From contig CABYNS010000001.1 of NCBI GenBank assembly GCA_902520335.1, forward strand, positions 159,604-223,603: a stretch of DNA of 64,000 bases, given 5' to 3'. Both the position numbers and the translations under genes were made by a program. Positions 21,719 to 30,021 of this stretch are shown one piece after another (position 1 is the stretch's first letter; each line of letters opens with the position of its first letter). The stretch comes from an uncultured Pelagibacteraceae bacterium. GTDB taxonomy: Bacteria; Pseudomonadota; Alphaproteobacteria; Pelagibacterales; Pelagibacteraceae. The notes under the pieces are model-generated. The model was not told the DNA's origin. It was given only the letters and a program-made list of their open reading frames with translations, and did no database searches.

Positions 21719-22546
21719 TTAGTCTCGCAAAAGGTCGTTTATAGAAGTTTTTGACCTTGTTTTTTCATCTACCTGCTTAATTATTACAGCACAGTACAAC
21801 GATGGTGCAGCCGAATTATTTTTGTCTGGCAAAGAACCTGGAACAACAACTGAGTACGGTGGAATTTTACCATAAGTGATATTTCCGGTTTTTCGATCGA
21901 CTATTTTAGTGGATTGACCTATATACATACCCATACTTAAAACTGAACCTTCCCCAACAATCACTCCCTCAACAACTTCTGACATAGCTCCAAGGAAAAC
22001 ATTATCCTCGATTATGGTAGGTAAAGCTTGTGCAGGTTCTAAAACTCCACCAACTCCTGATCCTGCTGAGATATGGCAATTTTTTCCGATTTGGCAACAG
22101 CTACCTGCTCTTGCAAATGTATCTATCATTGTTCCTTCGTCAATATAAGCTCCAATATTCACATAGCACGGCATTAAAACAGCATTTTTTCCAACAAATG
22201 ATCCTTTTCTAACTGGAGAATTAGGAACCATTCTAAAGCCAGCTCTTTCATGATCTTCTTTCGACCAACCCGCAGTTTTACCTTTTAATAAGTGAGATTT
22301 ATCATACCAACTACTGTAAGGACCATTTAAGTTTTCCATTGGATAAATTCTAAAACTTAGCATAATTGCTTTTTTTAGGTGTTGATGAGTTACCCATTCT
22401 CCATTTATTTTTTCAGCAACTCTTGATTTACCATTATCCAAGTCATTTATTACTTGATTGATTGCATCCTTTAAAGACTGATCAGAATTTGGATTTACTT
22501 GATCTTTGTTTTCCCAAGCATCATTTATAATTTTTTCTATAGACAT
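21719..22546 (-). CDS. dapD: Tetrahydrodipicolinate N-succinyltransferase
   Basis: A 275-residue left-handed beta-helix (hexapeptide repeat) acyltransferase succinylating tetrahydrodipicolinate. Characteristic segments are RMVPNSPVRKGSF, NIGAYIDEGTMIDTFARAGSC and SAGSGVGGVLEP. Imperfect hexapeptides run from about residue 105 to 230. It is clustered with dapE, which acts two steps later. The downstream PPYSVVVPGSLP loop is also typical. Confidence 0.97.
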   Translation of the reverse strand: MSIEKIINDAWENKDQVNPNSDQSLKDAINQVINDLDNGKSRVAEKINGEWVTHQHLKKAIMLSFRIYPMENLNGPYSSWYDKSHLLKGKTAGWSKEDHERAGFRMVPNSPVRKGSFVGKNAVLMPCYVNIGAYIDEGTMIDTFARAGSCCQIGKNCHISAGSGVGGVLEPAQALPTIIEDNVFLGAMSEVVEGVIVGEGSVLSMGMYIGQSTKIVDRKTGNITYGKIPPYSVVVPGSLPDKNNSAAPSLYCAVIIKQVDEKTRSKTSINDLLRD

Positions 22547-22549
22547 AAT

Positions 22550-23242
22550 TTAGTGACTTTTTAATAACCTTATTTCCTTAAGAAATAAAGACAGATTTTC
22601 AATTTTATGAGAAATATAATCTTTATCAGAATCCATCTTACCAAAATGTTCATCATTAATTAACCAAACGGTTGCACATCCTCTTTCATAACCAATACTC
22701 AGGTTTTTTGCGATATCTTCTATATAAATGGTTTCTTTTGGATTTAATCCAAATTTTTTAACCATTAAATCAAAAGTTTTAGCCTCAGGTTTTGGCACAT
22801 ATCCGGCATCTTTAATATCAAAAATTTTATCTCTTCCAAAGAGATCATATACTCCTAGATGGGATAAAATATTTTTAGCATGTTCGGCGCTCCCATTTGT
22901 AAAAATAAATTTTTCCATATCTAATTTTTCAAGCTCGTTTCTCATAATCTTATCCTCTTTCATAAATGAAAGATCTATTGTGTGGACATATTTTAGAAAT
23001 TCTTCAGGGGGTATATCATGATGTATCATTAAACCATTTAAACTAGTATTGTATTTATAAAAATAATCAGTCTGTAATTTTTTTGCTTCTTCCATATCTA
23101 TTTTTAGTCTCTCAGATATGAACTTCGTCATTTTTTGTGATACTTGGCCAAACACTTTTTCTAAAGAGTAGTTATTGTGTTTACCATAACAAACTCCATC
23201 AAGATCCAACAGAAGATATTTCATCTCTTTAAAATTTTTCAT
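22550..23242 (-). CDS. HAD-family hydrolase, pyrimidine 5'-nucleotidase-like
   Basis: 230 residues. HAD motif I is LLLDLDGVCY, motif II Ser/Thr lies in IFTNGSAEHA, motif III Lys in VPKPEAKTF and motif IV in IYIEDIAKN. The cap and the TNG/EHA pattern resemble Sdt1/pyrimidine 5'-nucleotidase-like HADs found next to dapD and argB in alphaproteobacteria. The first Met is used although Met7 is equally possible. It overlaps argB by 4 bp. The substrate is likely a small phosphorylated metabolite or nucleotide; this is family-level inference. Confidence 0.82.
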   Translation of the reverse strand: MKNFKEMKYLLLDLDGVCYGKHNNYSLEKVFGQVSQKMTKFISERLKIDMEEAKKLQTDYFYKYNTSLNGLMIHHDIPPEEFLKYVHTIDLSFMKEDKIMRNELEKLDMEKFIFTNGSAEHAKNILSHLGVYDLFGRDKIFDIKDAGYVPKPEAKTFDLMVKKFGLNPKETIYIEDIAKNLSIGYERGCATVWLINDEHFGKMDSDKDYISHKIENLSLFLKEIRLLKSH

Positions 23243-24087
23243 TTTCTAATCAAAGTTCCAGAGCCCTTGTCGGAAAAAATTTCAAATAATATAGAGTGTT
23301 GTTTTCTACCATCAATTATTCCAACTGCTGTTACTCCATTATTCACAGCATCCAAACAAGTATTAATTTTAGGTATCATACCTTCGGTAATTGTATTATC
23401 CTCAATCATTTTCAAAATTTCCGATGAAGAGATTTCGTTAACTAGTTTTTTGCCTTTATCTAAAACTCCCTCGACATTAGTCATTAATAGCAATCTTCTA
23501 GATTTTAATGACTTTGCAATTGCACCTGCAGCTGTATCTCCGTTGATATTATATGGATGATTGTCATTTCCCAAACCTAATGGTGAAATTATTGGGACTT
23601 GTTTTTTATTAAGAATTTTCTCAATTAAATTGTTATTAATTTCATTAGGTATCCCCACAAAACCAAGCTCTTTAGACTCTGGAGTTACTTTAATGATATT
23701 ATTTTTTTTTGTATGGATTGAAATAGCATCAGTTCCAAATTTTCTCAAAGAGTCAACAATATCATTATTAAAATCAATTAAAACTGACTCAACAATGTTT
23801 ATAATTTTTTTATCAGTCACCCTTAAACCTCTAATAAATTTTGATTGAATATTTGATTTGTCTAGTTCTCTTTTTATTCTTGGACCTCCTCCATGAACAA
23901 CTGTAAAAGAAATGCCTAATTTATCTAGTATATTTATATCTGTTATAAAATTATCAAAGATTTTTCTGTCTATAAAAACATTTCCTCCATATTTTATTAC
24001 GATGAGATCATTTTTATATTTTTCTATGTATTTTGAAACCTCAGTTATTGGTGGTCCATCTTTGGGAAGTATTTTTTTTAAATCCAT
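23239..24087 (-). CDS. argB: Acetylglutamate kinase
   Basis: A 282-residue amino-acid kinase phosphorylating N-acetylglutamate in arginine synthesis. It has IKYGGNVF at the N-terminus, VVHGGGPRI, NINGDTAAGAIA and GMIPKINTCLDAV. An N-terminal helix (MDLKKILPK) precedes the catalytic core. This resembles the arginine-feedback-regulated hexameric type, but regulation is inferred. It overlaps the HAD gene by 4 bp and lies 28 bp after yidC. Confidence 0.96.
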   Translation of the reverse strand: MDLKKILPKDGPPITEVSKYIEKYKNDLIVIKYGGNVFIDRKIFDNFITDINILDKLGISFTVVHGGGPRIKRELDKSNIQSKFIRGLRVTDKKIINIVESVLIDFNNDIVDSLRKFGTDAISIHTKKNNIIKVTPESKELGFVGIPNEINNNLIEKILNKKQVPIISPLGLGNDNHPYNINGDTAAGAIAKSLKSRRLLLMTNVEGVLDKGKKLVNEISSSEILKMIEDNTITEGMIPKINTCLDAVNNGVTAVGIIDGRKQHSILFEIFSDKGSGTLIRK

Positions 24088-24115
24088 TATTTATTGTCGT
24101 ATGATAATTAATTTT

Positions 24116-25795
24116 TTAAGTGACAGTCTTAACGGTTGTTCTTTTCATAATGAATACTTGTTGAGCCATAGTGAGTATATTATTTACAGTCCAATAGATT
24201 ACCAAACCACTAGGAAATGGTGCTAATATTACGGTCAAAAAAAGTGGAAAGAACATAAATATTTTAGCTTGCATAGGATCAGTAGGAGCGGGATTTAATT
24301 TTTGTTGTACCCACATAGAAACTCCCATTGCAACAGGCCAAGCACCAATCATTAAAAATGATGGCACATCATAAGGTAGCAGTCCAAATAAATTGAACAA
24401 ACTTGTGGGATCACGTTCACTTAAATCATGAATCCAACCATAAAAAGGCATATGTCTCATTTCAATTGTAACAAATAAAACTTTATATAAAGCAAAAAAG
24501 ACCGGTATTTGAACAAGAATTGGAAGACAGCCAGACATTGGGTTAACTTTTTCTTTTTTATACAAAGCCATCATTTCTTGTTGTAATTTCATTTTATCAT
24601 TCTTATGAAGTTCTTTTAATCTTACCATTTCAGGGGTAAGTGCTTTCATTTTTGCCATGCTTCTAAAAGAAAAATTTGCTAAAGGAAAGAAAACTAAACG
24701 AATACAAATTGTTATAGCTATAATCGCTAATCCATAATTACCAAGCAGTTTGAAAAAATAATCAATTCCAAAAAACAAAGGTTTAGTTATGAAATATAAG
24801 AAACCCCAATCAATAACCAAGTCAAATTTATCGATATTTAAATTTTTTGCATAACCATCAATAATATCTACTCTTTTAGCAGCAACTATAATTTGTAAAT
24901 TTTCTTCAATAGAATTGTTTGGACCTAATTCAAGCGGTTCAGTTGCGATAAAATTAGCCCTAAATTTATCCTTATAATCAAAGGTTGTTTTAAATTCTTT
25001 ATTTTGTGGAGGTATTAATGATGTAATCCAATATTTGTCACTTATACCTAACCAACCTTTTTGAGCAGTTTTTGCAAATTTTTTTTCTTGAATATCGTCA
25101 TAATCTTTCTCAATTAACTCATCATCTAAAGTCGCAATTAACCCTTCATGAAGAATCAAAAAGTCTATTATGTCTGGGATCTCATTTCTTATAATTTGAC
25201 CGTAAGAATAAAAGTCATATTTCTCATTTGTTTTGTTTATAACTCTTTGCTTGATTGAAAATAGATATTTATCATCTAAAGAAATTTCTTTTTCAAAAGT
25301 AATTCCTTGATCATTTGTCCAAGATAATTTAACCGAAGAATTCTCAGTTAATTTTTTATTTCCATTTATAGACCAAATAGTCTCTGATGTAGGAATATCT
25401 ATATTTTTATCTGAGGTTACAAATCCACTTTCAATCAAATAACCCTCTTTAATATTTCTTGGCCCTAACAGAGTTATTTTTTCTTCACCATCAAGTTCAA
25501 CATTATAATTTTTGAAAGTTAAATCATCTATTGCTGCGCCTTTTAAAGATATCGAACCGATTACGTTAGAATTTTCAAATTCAACTCTCTCACTTTCGGT
25601 TAATGCATCTTTTCTCGAAATTTCAATAAAAGTATCTTTTTGTTCTAAGCTTGGTGTATCAGTATTTTGTTCAATTTTTTCTTTCTCAGCTAGGTTTTGA
25701 TTTGTTGTTGATTTTTCAGGAACAAAAAATAATGAATATAAAACAATTACCGCTGAGGATAATGCTATAGCTGCTATTGTATTTTTTGAGTCCAT
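24116..25795 (-). CDS. yidC: Membrane protein insertase YidC
   Basis: A 559-residue Oxa1/YidC insertase. The N-terminal TM (residues ~7-25) is followed by a large periplasmic beta-domain (to ~residue 330). The conserved insertase core has the membrane segments YFFKLLGNYGLAI, FRSMAKMKALTPEM.. (C1 loop), PVFFALYKVLF and YWTVNNILTMAQQ. The length is normal for Gram-negative YidC. It is preceded by yidD, rnpA and rpmH in the classic order. Many alphaproteobacteria place engB between yidC and argB; it is absent here. Confidence 0.96.
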   Translation of the reverse strand: MDSKNTIAAIALSSAVIVLYSLFFVPEKSTTNQNLAEKEKIEQNTDTPSLEQKDTFIEISRKDALTESERVEFENSNVIGSISLKGAAIDDLTFKNYNVELDGEEKITLLGPRNIKEGYLIESGFVTSDKNIDIPTSETIWSINGNKKLTENSSVKLSWTNDQGITFEKEISLDDKYLFSIKQRVINKTNEKYDFYSYGQIIRNEIPDIIDFLILHEGLIATLDDELIEKDYDDIQEKKFAKTAQKGWLGISDKYWITSLIPPQNKEFKTTFDYKDKFRANFIATEPLELGPNNSIEENLQIIVAAKRVDIIDGYAKNLNIDKFDLVIDWGFLYFITKPLFFGIDYFFKLLGNYGLAIIAITICIRLVFFPLANFSFRSMAKMKALTPEMVRLKELHKNDKMKLQQEMMALYKKEKVNPMSGCLPILVQIPVFFALYKVLFVTIEMRHMPFYGWIHDLSERDPTSLFNLFGLLPYDVPSFLMIGAWPVAMGVSMWVQQKLNPAPTDPMQAKIFMFFPLFLTVILAPFPSGLVIYWTVNNILTMAQQVFIMKRTTVKTVT

Positions 25796-26034
25796 TATTT
25801 TTTTAATTTAATTTCTTTTTTAACTGGATCAAATCCACTTTTACCCCATGGATGACATGATATAATTCTTTTAAAACTAAGCGAAAGACCTTTAAAGAAG
25901 CCGTAAGTTTTGAGAGCCTCAATAGCATATTCAGAACAAGTCGGTAGGTATCTGCACGAGGGACCAATTAAAGGACTTATCAAATATTTGTAAATTTTGA
26001 TAAATTTGATCAAAGTGTACGTAAAAATATTCAT
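25795..26034 (-). CDS. yidD: Membrane protein insertion efficiency factor YidD
   Basis: 79 residues, with the family hallmark [22 protein letters not shown] and a later [12 protein letters not shown]. It is an inner-membrane-associated small protein assisting YidC and encoded just upstream of it. The yidD stop shares base 25795 with the yidC ATG, and its start overlaps rnpA by 4 bp. It is slightly longer than the core family because of a basic C-terminus. Confidence 0.95.
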   Translation of the reverse strand: MNIFTYTLIKFIKIYKYLISPLIGPSCRYLPTCSEYAIEALKTYGFFKGLSLSFKRIISCHPWGKSGFDPVKKEIKLKK

Positions 26035-26375
26035 TTTTTTATTTTATTAAATTCTTGAAACAAGGTTTCTTTTATTTTTTTAAATTCATTATTTAGCATA
26101 GTTGGCTTAGCAATAACAAGATATGAATAATTAAGATTTATTGATATTTCCTTGGATGCGTCGTTCATAATGTTTCTGAGTCTTCTTTTTATTTTATTCC
26201 TCTTAACTGCATTTCCAATTTTTTTCTTAGTTACGAATGAAATATTTAATTTTTTTTTATCTTTATTATTAAGAACACCAAAAAATATAGTAGCATATTT
26301 GTTTGATATTTTTTTATTTTTGAGAAGGCTTTTAAATTCCTCGTTTTTTGAAAGAGCAAGTATTTTGCTTTTCAT
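26031..26375 (-). CDS. rnpA: Ribonuclease P protein component
   Basis: 114 residues, small and very basic. The RNR signature appears as [14 protein letters not shown], following the [13 protein letters not shown] strand. It binds RNase P RNA and the 5' leader of pre-tRNAs. It lies 3 bases after rpmH and overlaps yidD by 4 bp. Confidence 0.94.
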   Translation of the reverse strand: MKSKILALSKNEEFKSLLKNKKISNKYATIFFGVLNNKDKKKLNISFVTKKKIGNAVKRNKIKRRLRNIMNDASKEISINLNYSYLVIAKPTMLNNEFKKIKETLFQEFNKIKK

Positions 26376-26378
26376 TAT

Positions 26379-26519
26379 TTAACCAGAAACAGTTAAAGAT
26401 TTTCTGCCTCTAGCTCTTCTTCTAGCTAAAAGTTTTTTACCACCTTTTGTCTTCATTTTTGATCTAAACCCGTGTTTTCTAGCTCTTTTTATTTTAGAAG
26501 GTTGATATGTTCTTTTCAT
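26379..26519 (-). CDS. rpmH: 50S ribosomal protein L34
   Basis: This 46-residue gene is too short for the ORF track. Translation gives [18 protein letters not shown], the near-invariant L34 N-terminus, and ends in a basic RARGRKSL segment. It is the first gene of rpmH-rnpA-yidD-yidC. A good promoter lies just upstream (26552-26580). Confidence 0.97.
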   Translation of the reverse strand: MKRTYQPSKIKRARKHGFRSKMKTKGGKKLLARRRARGRKSLTVSG

Positions 26520-26551
26520 AAAAGTAATTTAAATTTATTTAAATTTCGATC

Positions 26552-26580
26552 TTTATAATAATTAAATATATAAATAGCAA
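26552..26580 (-). promoter_or_regulatory. Sigma-70 promoter for rpmH
   Basis: On the minus strand, TTGCTA (-35, 26580-26575) and TATAAA (-10, 26557-26552) are separated by exactly 17 bases. The -10 lies 32 bases before the rpmH ATG. The region shows no obvious DnaA-box cluster, so there is no sign of an origin here. Confidence 0.55.
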
Positions 26581-26611
26581 ATATAAGATTTTATAAATAC
26601 GATAGTTAATA

Positions 26612-27334
26612 ATGGAAAAAACTAAAAAAATTAAATTATTTGTCGGATTATCTTATCTAACTCTAATAATTGTATTTTTATTTTTGTTTTTTTCAAAATT
26701 TAGTCTTCAAGAAATAACCTCATATGATTTTATAAGAGATAATAGATTATATTTTAACGAAATTAAAAGTTCTAATTTATTTTTGGTATTCATTATTTTT
26801 TTGTTTTTTACAATATTGTGGGTATTCCCTTTTTTAGGATTCGGATCACCAATTTCATTACTTGGAGGATTTCTTTTTGGTCCGTGGCTTGGTACGGTGG
26901 TTGTTGTCTTGGGTTTGAGTGTGGGAGCAACTTTTCTATATATGTTTGGCAACTATTTTTTAAAAGATTTTATAAAAGAAAATTTTCTGAACAGATTTCA
27001 AAAACTCGAAACTAAATTCAAAAATTCAGAATTTATTTATTTATTGATTTACAGGTTTATAGGGGGAGTTCCATGGCAATTAAGCTGTCTTTTACCAACT
27101 CTTTTTAATGTAAGAGTATCTAACTTTTTTTTTGCAACATTAGTTGGAATTGTTCCTCAAATTTTTTTAGCTGTTTCGATTGGTAGTGGACTTGAAAAAA
27201 TTATTCAAAATAATTCACAAATTCCTAGTATAACCGATGTAATTTTTTCTCCTGATATATATATACCTATTTTAGCATTTATATTTTTAGTCCTGATAAC
27301 AATTTTTCTAAGAAAGATATTTTATAAAAATTAG
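26612..27334 (+). CDS. TVP38/TMEM64 (VTT/DedA superfamily) membrane protein
   Basis: 240 residues with five to six hydrophobic segments. The first helix spans ~10-27, and the VTT-domain core includes GSPISLLGGFLFGPWLGT, GATFLYMFGNYFL and FRFIGGVPWQLSC-like positions (RFIGGVP). DedA/VTT proteins act in membrane lipid homeostasis; some are lipid scramblases or undecaprenyl-phosphate flippases. The specific role here is unknown. Its TAG stop is directly followed by the 3' CCA end of the opposing tRNA-Thr gene. Confidence 0.85.
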   Translation: MEKTKKIKLFVGLSYLTLIIVFLFLFFSKFSLQEITSYDFIRDNRLYFNEIKSSNLFLVFIIFLFFTILWVFPFLGFGSPISLLGGFLFGPWLGTVVVVLGLSVGATFLYMFGNYFLKDFIKENFLNRFQKLETKFKNSEFIYLLIYRFIGGVPWQLSCLLPTLFNVRVSNFFFATLVGIVPQIFLAVSIGSGLEKIIQNNSQIPSITDVIFSPDIYIPILAFIFLVLITIFLRKIFYKN

Positions 27335-27408
27335 TGGTGCTCCCACCCTGTACTGACCAGGGAACTAGTCCTTACCAAGGACTTATTATACCATTTAACT
27401 ACAGGAGC
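27335..27408 (-). tRNA. tRNA-Thr (anticodon GGT) with atypical T-loop
   Basis: A 74-nt cloverleaf on the minus strand with encoded CCA. The acceptor is GCTCCTG/TGGGAGC, with two G-U pairs. The D-arm is GTTA-AATGGTA-TAAT, which keeps G18G19. The anticodon arm is AGTCC-TTGGTAA-GGACT, and the T-stem CCCTG/CAGGG is perfect. The T-loop reads GTCAGTA instead of the usual TTCRANY, so position 54 is G and 58 is G. It abuts the VTT gene stop with no spacer. Confidence 0.88.
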
Positions 27409-27508
27409 AATTATTACAAATTGTATTTTATTAATAATAATGCATTTTTTCAAATTATTGCCTTAATTTTTTACGTAATATGATTTATATCTAGTAAGGA
27501 AAATTTTT

Positions 27509-27706
27509 ATGGGTATTCATTACGATTATAAATCTACAAAAGGTGCTAAACTGATGGAGAAGCAAGCTAAAAGGGAGAGAAAACTGGCTGAAAAAAAAGC
27601 TAAACGTTTAGCAAAAGAAGGTGGCAAAAAAATTGATGAAGAGAAAGTTTTAGACACGTCTAAACCAATTACTTTAGATTTTCTAACAAATCCAAATAAA
27701 AAATGA
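27509..27706 (+). CDS. Small Lys-rich protein of unknown function
   Basis: 65 residues, with a short N-terminal GIHYDYKST followed by a strongly basic amphipathic helix (EKQAKRERKLAEKKAKRL, residues ~17-35) and an ordered-looking tail ending [13 protein letters not shown] decent ribosome-binding site (AAGGAAA) precedes the ATG. Its stop overlaps the next mini-gene (ATGA). The charge suggests nucleic-acid or ribosome association, but nothing more can be said. Confidence 0.68.
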   Translation: MGIHYDYKSTKGAKLMEKQAKRERKLAEKKAKRLAKEGGKKIDEEKVLDTSKPITLDFLTNPNKK

Positions 27707-27804
27707 TTATAAAAAATAAAAACGAGCGATTAAGTTTAGCTCTAAGAAAAAATTTAAAAAAAAGAAAACTTTTTCAAAAAAAAAATAAAAAGAAAAGTAA
27801 TTAA
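27703..27804 (+). CDS. 33-residue basic protein between the Lys-rich protein and dcd
   Basis: This is not in the ORF track because of size. The ATG overlaps the preceding TGA (ATGA) and its TAA shares a base with the dcd ATG (TAATG), so it fits exactly between two genes with coupled junctions on both sides. The peptide contains [15 protein letters not shown]. Small basic ORFs of similar pattern (RLxxALRxNLxxRK) occur upstream of murA in other alphaproteobacteria, from memory. Function unknown. Confidence 0.66.
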   Translation: MIIKNKNERLSLALRKNLKKRKLFQKKNKKKSN

Positions 27805-28364
27805 TGTCTATCCAGCCTGATACTTGGATAAAAAAAATGTGCAAAGAGCACAACATGATAGAGCCATTTCTTGATCATCAAATTTCTGATGGAAAGATAT
27901 CCTATGGATTAAGCAGTATGGGTTATGATGTAAGAATTTCTGACGAATACAGAATATTTACAAATGTAAATAGTTCTTTAGTAGATCCTAAAAATTTTTC
28001 CGATGATAATTTCATTAAAAGAAAGGGGCCATATTGTATTATCCCACCTAATTCATTTGCTTTAGCAAAAACTATTGAATATTTCAGGATCCCAAAAGAT
28101 GTTTTATGTATTTGTGTTGGAAAAAGTACTTATGCTAGGACCGGAATTATTTGCAATGTAACTCCAATCGAAAATGAATTTGAGGGAAACATTGTGATTG
28201 AGCTTAGTAATACAACTCCCAATCCAGCAAAAATTTACTCTTATGAGGGTATCGCGCAATTTTTATTTTTTAAATCAGATACACAACCGGAAACAACATA
28301 CAAATCTAAGAATGGAAAATATCAGGGTCAGACTACAATTCAAGTTGCTAAAATTAAAAAGTAA
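27804..28364 (+). CDS. dcd: dCTP deaminase
   Basis: A 186-residue trimeric deaminase converting dCTP to dUTP for thymidylate synthesis. Visible are SSMGYDVRI, the PNSFALA segment, the KSTYARTGI active-site region and the catalytic-Glu strand [17 protein letters not shown]. Length and motifs match the Gram-negative monofunctional enzyme. It lies 3 bp before murA in the same operon. Confidence 0.95.
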   Translation: MSIQPDTWIKKMCKEHNMIEPFLDHQISDGKISYGLSSMGYDVRISDEYRIFTNVNSSLVDPKNFSDDNFIKRKGPYCIIPPNSFALAKTIEYFRIPKDVLCICVGKSTYARTGIICNVTPIENEFEGNIVIELSNTTPNPAKIYSYEGIAQFLFFKSDTQPETTYKSKNGKYQGQTTIQVAKIKK

Positions 28365-28367
28365 ATT

Positions 28368-29633
28368 ATGGATAAGTTTTCTATCGAAGGCCCTTGCAGA
28401 ATAAAGGGTAAAGTAAAAATTTCAGGTTCAAAAAATTCCTCACTACCAATTTTAGCCGCAACACTGCTTTTTGATCAACCCGTTGTAATTAAAAATTTGC
28501 CAAAAGTTAAAGATATTGACACAATGTTACGTCTATTAAAATCCCTTGGTTCAAAAATAATTTTATCCAAGGATAAAAGGGTCGCAAAAATACACAACAA
28601 GAATAAGATAAAAACCTTTGCAAGTTACTCTCTTGTAAAGACTATGAGGGGATCGATTTTAGTATTAGGACCTTTAATTGCAAAATACCATAAGTCAAAA
28701 ATATCCTTACCAGGTGGCTGCTTGATTGGGGCAAGACCAATCAATTATCATTTAGATGCTTTAAAAAAACTTGGAATGAATTATATTTTAAAAGATGGAT
28801 ATATTTTAGCAAAATCTAAAGGTAAATTAAATGGAAAGGTTTTAAGGTTTCCAAAAATTAGTGTAGGTGCAACAGAAAATTCTATTATTGCAGCATGTTT
28901 GGCTAAAGGGACTACAATTTTAAAAAATTGTGCTGTTGAGCCAGAAATAAAGGATCTTACAAATTTTCTGAATTTAGCTGGAGCAAAAATTACTTGGAGT
29001 GGAAGAAAATGTAAAATTATTGGAGTAGATTCTCTGAATAGGACGGAGTATTCTGTTATGCCTGATAGAATTGAAGCAGGCACTTTTTGTGTTGCTGCTA
29101 CAGTTGCAAAAGGAAATTTAGAAATAATAAATTTTGATGCTAAGATAATTAAAACAGAGCTAAATTTGTTAAAAAAATTTGGTGCAAAAATTAAAATTAA
29201 AAACAAAAAAATTTTTATTAAAGGTCCTGAAAATATTAAGTTGATCAAGAATATCAAAACAAAAGAATATCCAGGAGTATCTACTGATATGCAATCACAA
29301 CTAATGGTTATTATGTGCCTTGCTAATGGAAAAGGATCTATAACTGAAAATATTTTTGAAAATAGATTCATGCATGTTGCTGAACTTCGTAGACTTGGTG
29401 CAAAAATAAATATTAATAGAAATCAAGCTACAATCGAGGGGAATACGAAGTTTATTGGTGCTGAGCTTATGTCCAGTGATTTACGAGCTTCAGTCTCTCT
29501 TGTTTTAGCGGCAATGGTTTCCAAAGGTAAATCAACAATAAATCGAATTTATCATTTAGACCGTGGCTACGAGGATATTGAAAATAAACTTAAAAAAATT
29601 GGGGTAAGAATTAGAAGACAAAAAAATGGGTAA
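28368..29633 (+). CDS. murA: UDP-N-acetylglucosamine 1-carboxyvinyltransferase
   Basis: A 421-residue enzyme for the first committed step of peptidoglycan synthesis. The PEP-reactive Cys is present in LPGGCLIGARP, so classical fosfomycin sensitivity is expected. It also shows GSKNSSLPILAA at the N-terminus, MPDRIEAGTF and YPGVSTDMQSQL, and ends YHLDRGYEDIENKL. It overlaps the DUF2948 gene by 8 bp. A 196-aa antisense ORF inside it is a shadow. Confidence 0.97.
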   Translation: MDKFSIEGPCRIKGKVKISGSKNSSLPILAATLLFDQPVVIKNLPKVKDIDTMLRLLKSLGSKIILSKDKRVAKIHNKNKIKTFASYSLVKTMRGSILVLGPLIAKYHKSKISLPGGCLIGARPINYHLDALKKLGMNYILKDGYILAKSKGKLNGKVLRFPKISVGATENSIIAACLAKGTTILKNCAVEPEIKDLTNFLNLAGAKITWSGRKCKIIGVDSLNRTEYSVMPDRIEAGTFCVAATVAKGNLEIINFDAKIIKTELNLLKKFGAKIKIKNKKIFIKGPENIKLIKNIKTKEYPGVSTDMQSQLMVIMCLANGKGSITENIFENRFMHVAELRRLGAKININRNQATIEGNTKFIGAELMSSDLRASVSLVLAAMVSKGKSTINRIYHLDRGYEDIENKLKKIGVRIRRQKNG

Positions 29634-30021
29634 ATATCTAGCAAAGATTATTGCAAACGATCAAGAGGGTTTACAAATGATATCTGCATGTATTGCTGGC
29701 TCAAAAACAAAAGTTAGTGGTATAAAATATTTATCAACAAACAAAGTTTTTTTAATATCCATCGAAAGAACCAAAGTTGAGTCAGATCAAATAAATAAAA
29801 GAATCAACAGTATTTGTAGGTTTGACTTCGTTGATAAAGTTAAATCAAAAAATATTGATCAATTTGACAAAAAAATTATTCTAGAGTTAATAGGTATCGA
29901 TTATTTGAAAAATAAAGATGATTATGAAATAAATTTAATTTTTAATAAAAATAAACACATTGTTTTGATTACCGAAACAATTGAAGTACGATTAGAAGAT
30001 CAAAATGAAATTAAAGAATGA
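29626..30021 (+). CDS. DUF2948-family protein
   Basis: 131 residues, a small alpha/beta protein matching the alphaproteobacterial DUF2948 family by context and pattern. The N-terminal motif is LIANDQEGL-like (KIIANDQEGLQMISACI), then KVFLISIERTKVE and a C-terminal RLEDQNEI. This gene is characteristically wedged between murA and hisD. It overlaps both neighbours (8 bp and 4 bp). No function is known. Confidence 0.8.
   Translation: MGKYLAKIIANDQEGLQMISACIAGSKTKVSGIKYLSTNKVFLISIERTKVESDQINKRINSICRFDFVDKVKSKNIDQFDKKIILELIGIDYLKNKDDYEINLIFNKNKHIVLITETIEVRLEDQNEIKE

Noticed and set aside
26520-26611. Replication origin next to rpmH
   Set aside because: rpmH is near oriC in some bacteria, but the 92-bp spacer has no DnaA-box cluster, and dnaA/dnaN are not adjacent.
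28781-29371. 196-aa minus-strand ORF
   Set aside because: Fully antisense to murA, whose motifs are intact; the product has no recognisable features and is hydrophobic in the way typical of shadow frames.
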